This document shows positions 5,855 to 7,643 of a stretch of DNA of 7,643 nucleotides, piece by piece. Where the stretch lies: positions 1 to 7,643 of the forward strand of contig DYDC01000125.1 in NCBI GenBank assembly GCA_020718125.1, in the 5' to 3' direction. This DNA is from Methylacidiphilum sp. (lineage in GTDB: Bacteria; Verrucomicrobiota; Verrucomicrobiia; CAIQCK01). The notes beneath the pieces were generated by a model that saw only the letters and a list, made by a program, of their open reading frames with translations, was not told where the DNA came from and did not search any database. Positions within the stretch are counted from its first letter, which is position 1, and every line of letters begins with the position of its first letter. Position numbers and translations under genes: made by a program.

Positions 5855-7552
5855 ATGTCAAACCAAGGGTCAAACACAATGAATCCAAACACACAACGAA
5901 GGACGCCCGCGGACACGCGGCATGAACAGCCGCCGCCTCCCAAGAAGGAAGGCTTCTTTGCCCGGCTGATGAAGAAGCTGGCAGGGCGCGATCACAACAT
6001 GAACAAGGAACTCATCATCAACGCGGAGCCACTCGAGACTCGTGTGGCGCTGCTGGAGAATGGCCAGCTCGAGGAATTCTCCGTCGAGCGCACCTCCGAG
6101 GACCGCATCGTCGGCTCCATCTACAAGGGCCGCATCAAGAACCTCGAGAACGGCCTCAAGGCCGCGTTCGTGGACATCGGCTTGGAGAAAAACGGCTTCC
6201 TGCACTACTGGGACATCATTCCCAGCCCGCTGGACTCCAGCATCGAGACCGTCGAGCGCGACACCAAGCGCAAGGAGCCGAAACAGCGCATTACACAAAA
6301 GGACATTCCCACTGTCTATCCGCCCGGCAGCGAGATCGTCGTCCAGGTCACCAAAGGCCCCATTGGCACCAAAGGGCCGCGCCTGACCACCAGCGTCAGC
6401 CTGCCCGGCCGTTACCTCGTGCTGATGCCGTTCAGCGACCAGAGCGGCATCTCGCGCAAAATCGAGGACGGCAAGGAACGACAGCGCCTGCGCAAGATCG
6501 TCCGCGCCCTCAAGATTCCCGATGGCATGGGAGTCATCATCCGCACGGCTGGCGAGGGACAGAAGCAGCGCTATTTCGTGCGCGACCTCCATATGCTGCT
6601 GAACGCATGGCGGGATGTGGAGGAGAAGATCAAAAGCAAGCCTACGCCCTTCTGTGTTTATCAGGAGCCGGACTTGATCGAGCGCACCGTGCGCGACTTC
6701 CTGACGGAAGACGTCAACCGGATCGTCATTGACAATGAAAAACAGGCCGAGCGGGTCAAGGATATCATCGGCCAGATCAGCCGCCGGTCCCGCAACAAAG
6801 TCAGGCTGCACGCCGAGCCGGTCCACATCTTCGAGCGATCCGGCGTCGAGAAACAGATCGAGCAGGCGTTCCGCCGCCAGGTCTGGCTGAAATGCGGCGG
6901 CTATATCGTAATTGACGAAACCGAGGCGCTCGTGGCGATTGACGTCAACACCGGCCGCCACAAGCCGGGCCGCGATCAGGAGCAGACCATCCTCCAGACC
7001 AACATGGAGGCGGCCGCGGAAGTTTGCCGCCAGTTGCGGCTCCGCAACATCGGCGGGCTGGTCGTGGTGGACTTCATTGACATGAAGAACCGCAAGCACC
7101 AGCACCAGGTGTTCCAGCGGGTCAAGGAGGGCGTCCGCCGTGACCGCGCGAAGACCCACATCCTGCCGATCAGCCAGCTTGGTTTGTTGGAAATGACGCG
7201 GCAACGGCAGACGGAAAGCGTCCGCGCGTCCACCTACGAGGACTGCCCCTACTGCAAGGGCCGCGGCCTGGTCAAGAGCGCGCTCTCAATGTCCGTGGAG
7301 ATCCAGCGCAAGATTGCCGAAATGTTGCGGCGGCATCGCCCGGTGCAGATTGACCCGGAGAATCCGCCGGACATCCAGCTCTGCGTTTACGTTCACCCCG
7401 ACGTGCTGCAACGGCTTCGCGGCCAAGACGAACAACTGCTGATCGAGTTGGAGAAGAGGTTCTACGGGAAGCTCAGTTTCCGTGCCGATCCGAGTTTCCA
7501 TCTCGAACAGTTCAAGATCGTCAACACTGTCACGAACCAGGAACTGAAGTAG
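5855..7552 (+). CDS. rng: Ribonuclease E/G family endoribonuclease (RNase G-like)
   Basis: This 565-residue enzyme cleaves single-stranded, AU-rich RNA in rRNA maturation and mRNA decay. The conserved family start appears at Met49 (MNKELIINAEPLETRVALLENG begins here), so residues 1-48 are an extension ending in an amphipathic FFARLMKKLAG. An S1-type RNA-binding domain spans about 85-185 (GSIYKGRIKN; GPIGTKGPRLTT). The 5'-end sensor RTAG is at 230-233. Catalytic aspartates lie in AIDVNTGR (Asp363) and VVVDFIDM (Asp406). The zinc link CPYC is at 464-467. The long degradosome scaffold of RNase E is absent, hence RNase G-like. Possible starts are 5855, 4 bases after the rodA stop; 5879, preceded by AAGGG at 9 bases; and 5999. 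The longest is given here. Codon style differs from that of the mre genes. Confidence 0.94.
   Translation: MSNQGSNTMNPNTQRRTPADTRHEQPPPPKKEGFFARLMKKLAGRDHNMNKELIINAEPLETRVALLENGQLEEFSVERTSEDRIVGSIYKGRIKNLENGLKAAFVDIGLEKNGFLHYWDIIPSPLDSSIETVERDTKRKEPKQRITQKDIPTVYPPGSEIVVQVTKGPIGTKGPRLTTSVSLPGRYLVLMPFSDQSGISRKIEDGKERQRLRKIVRALKIPDGMGVIIRTAGEGQKQRYFVRDLHMLLNAWRDVEEKIKSKPTPFCVYQEPDLIERTVRDFLTEDVNRIVIDNEKQAERVKDIIGQISRRSRNKVRLHAEPVHIFERSGVEKQIEQAFRRQVWLKCGGYIVIDETEALVAIDVNTGRHKPGRDQEQTILQTNMEAAAEVCRQLRLRNIGGLVVVDFIDMKNRKHQHQVFQRVKEGVRRDRAKTHILPISQLGLLEMTRQRQTESVRASTYEDCPYCKGRGLVKSALSMSVEIQRKIAEMLRRHRPVQIDPENPPDIQLCVYVHPDVLQRLRGQDEQLLIELEKRFYGKLSFRADPSFHLEQFKIVNTVTNQELK
5865..5869 (+). promoter_or_regulatory. 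Shine-Dalgarno-like AAGGG that may set the rng start at 5879
   Basis: AAGGG lies 9 bases before the in-frame ATG at 5879, the ninth codon of the longest reading. The ATG at 5855 has no comparable site but sits 4 bases after the rodA stop. The site therefore favours a protein 8 residues shorter. The choice is unresolved because other genes here also start without a Shine-Dalgarno sequence. Confidence 0.35.
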
Positions 7553-7579
7553 CGCGGATATCGCCGGGCACATTGCCGT

Positions 7580-7632
7580 GGGCGCAACTTGACACCCGCG
7601 CCAAGTCCCGAAAGGGACGGTCGAGAATAGCC
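7580..7632 (-). repeat. Right arm of the 53-bp inverted repeat
   Basis: This is the reverse complement of bases 1-53 with one mismatch, at 7596. It begins 27 bases after the rng stop. On the + strand it can form GGCGC (7581-7585) with GCGCC (7598-7602), and GTCCC (7605-7609) with GGGAC (7614-7618) closed by GAAA, a GNRA-type tetraloop in RNA. Transcription leaving rng would pass through these hairpins. No T-run follows, so it is not a standard intrinsic terminator, although it could stabilise the 3' end of the mRNA. Eleven further bases (7633-7643) show nothing recognisable. Confidence 0.9.
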
Positions 7633-7643
7633 CGGCGTTTCAA

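Noticed and set aside
4939..7204. Minus-strand open frames opposite rodA (334 codons, 4939-5943) and opposite rng (444 codons, 5870-7204)
   Set aside because: They lie antisense to well-supported genes and match no known family. Their composition is that expected of the reverse strand of those genes.
7589..7618. TTGACA in the right repeat arm as an outward promoter (mirrored in the left arm)
   Set aside because: No -10-like hexamer lies at 16-18 bases spacing. The positions read AAGGGA or similar.
1..7632. Window as a transposon or integrative element bounded by terminal inverted repeats
   Set aside because: All cargo is core morphogenesis and RNA-processing genes. There is no transposase or integrase, and no target duplication can be checked because the left repeat begins at the first base.
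7553..7632. Rho-independent terminator after rng
   Set aside because: Stem-loops exist in the repeat arm, but none is followed by a T-run. The small GGCA/TGCC stem at 7567-7577 is too weak.

Overview
The window carries one compact, same-direction cell-elongation (Rod complex) operon: mreB, mreC, mreD, mrdA (PBP2), rodA, and an RNase E/G family gene (rng). All six genes lie on the + strand. After mreB the gaps between genes are 1, 0, 2 and 4 bases, so mreC to rng looks like one transcript with translational coupling. The only real internal gap is 112 bases between mreB and mreC, and it contains strong hairpins. No tRNA, rRNA, CRISPR array, transposase or integrase was seen.

The organism is a rod-forming, GC-rich bacterium. 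Weak or absent Shine-Dalgarno sequences on several genes, the gene order mreBCD-mrdA-rodA-rng, and the style of the RodA and RNase G proteins suggest Verrucomicrobiota, perhaps near Pedosphaera/Limisphaera. This is an inference from memory, not a database result.

Layout: bases 1-53 are one arm of a near-perfect inverted repeat. Bases 54-221 hold a plausible sigma70-type promoter with palindromes and the mreB leader. Bases 222-1253 are mreB, 1254-1365 a structured spacer, 1366-2172 mreC, 2174-2683 mreD, 2684-4630 mrdA, 4633-5850 rodA and 5855-7552 rng. After a short tail (7553-7579), bases 7580-7632 are the second repeat arm.

The genes work together as follows. MreB filaments on the inner membrane face position the elongation machine. 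MreC and MreD link MreB to the periplasmic synthase. RodA polymerises lipid II and PBP2 crosslinks the new glycan. RNase G is a processing and decay endoribonuclease often found beside mreBCD in bacteria (in E. coli it was first named cafA).

The most unusual feature is the pair of 53-bp repeats that bracket the operon in opposite orientation (52 of 53 positions identical). Each can fold into two adjacent stem-loops, and the single difference falls in a loop. Because the cargo is core housekeeping genes, these look more like copies of a dispersed structured repeat, or repeats at which an assembly broke, than the ends of a transposon. Secondary points of interest are a roughly 30-residue insertion and an altered catalytic loop in RodA, a Cys/His quartet in PBP2 that fits a zinc site, an N-terminal amphipathic extension on RNase G, and a switch in GC skew and codon style at the rodA/rng border.
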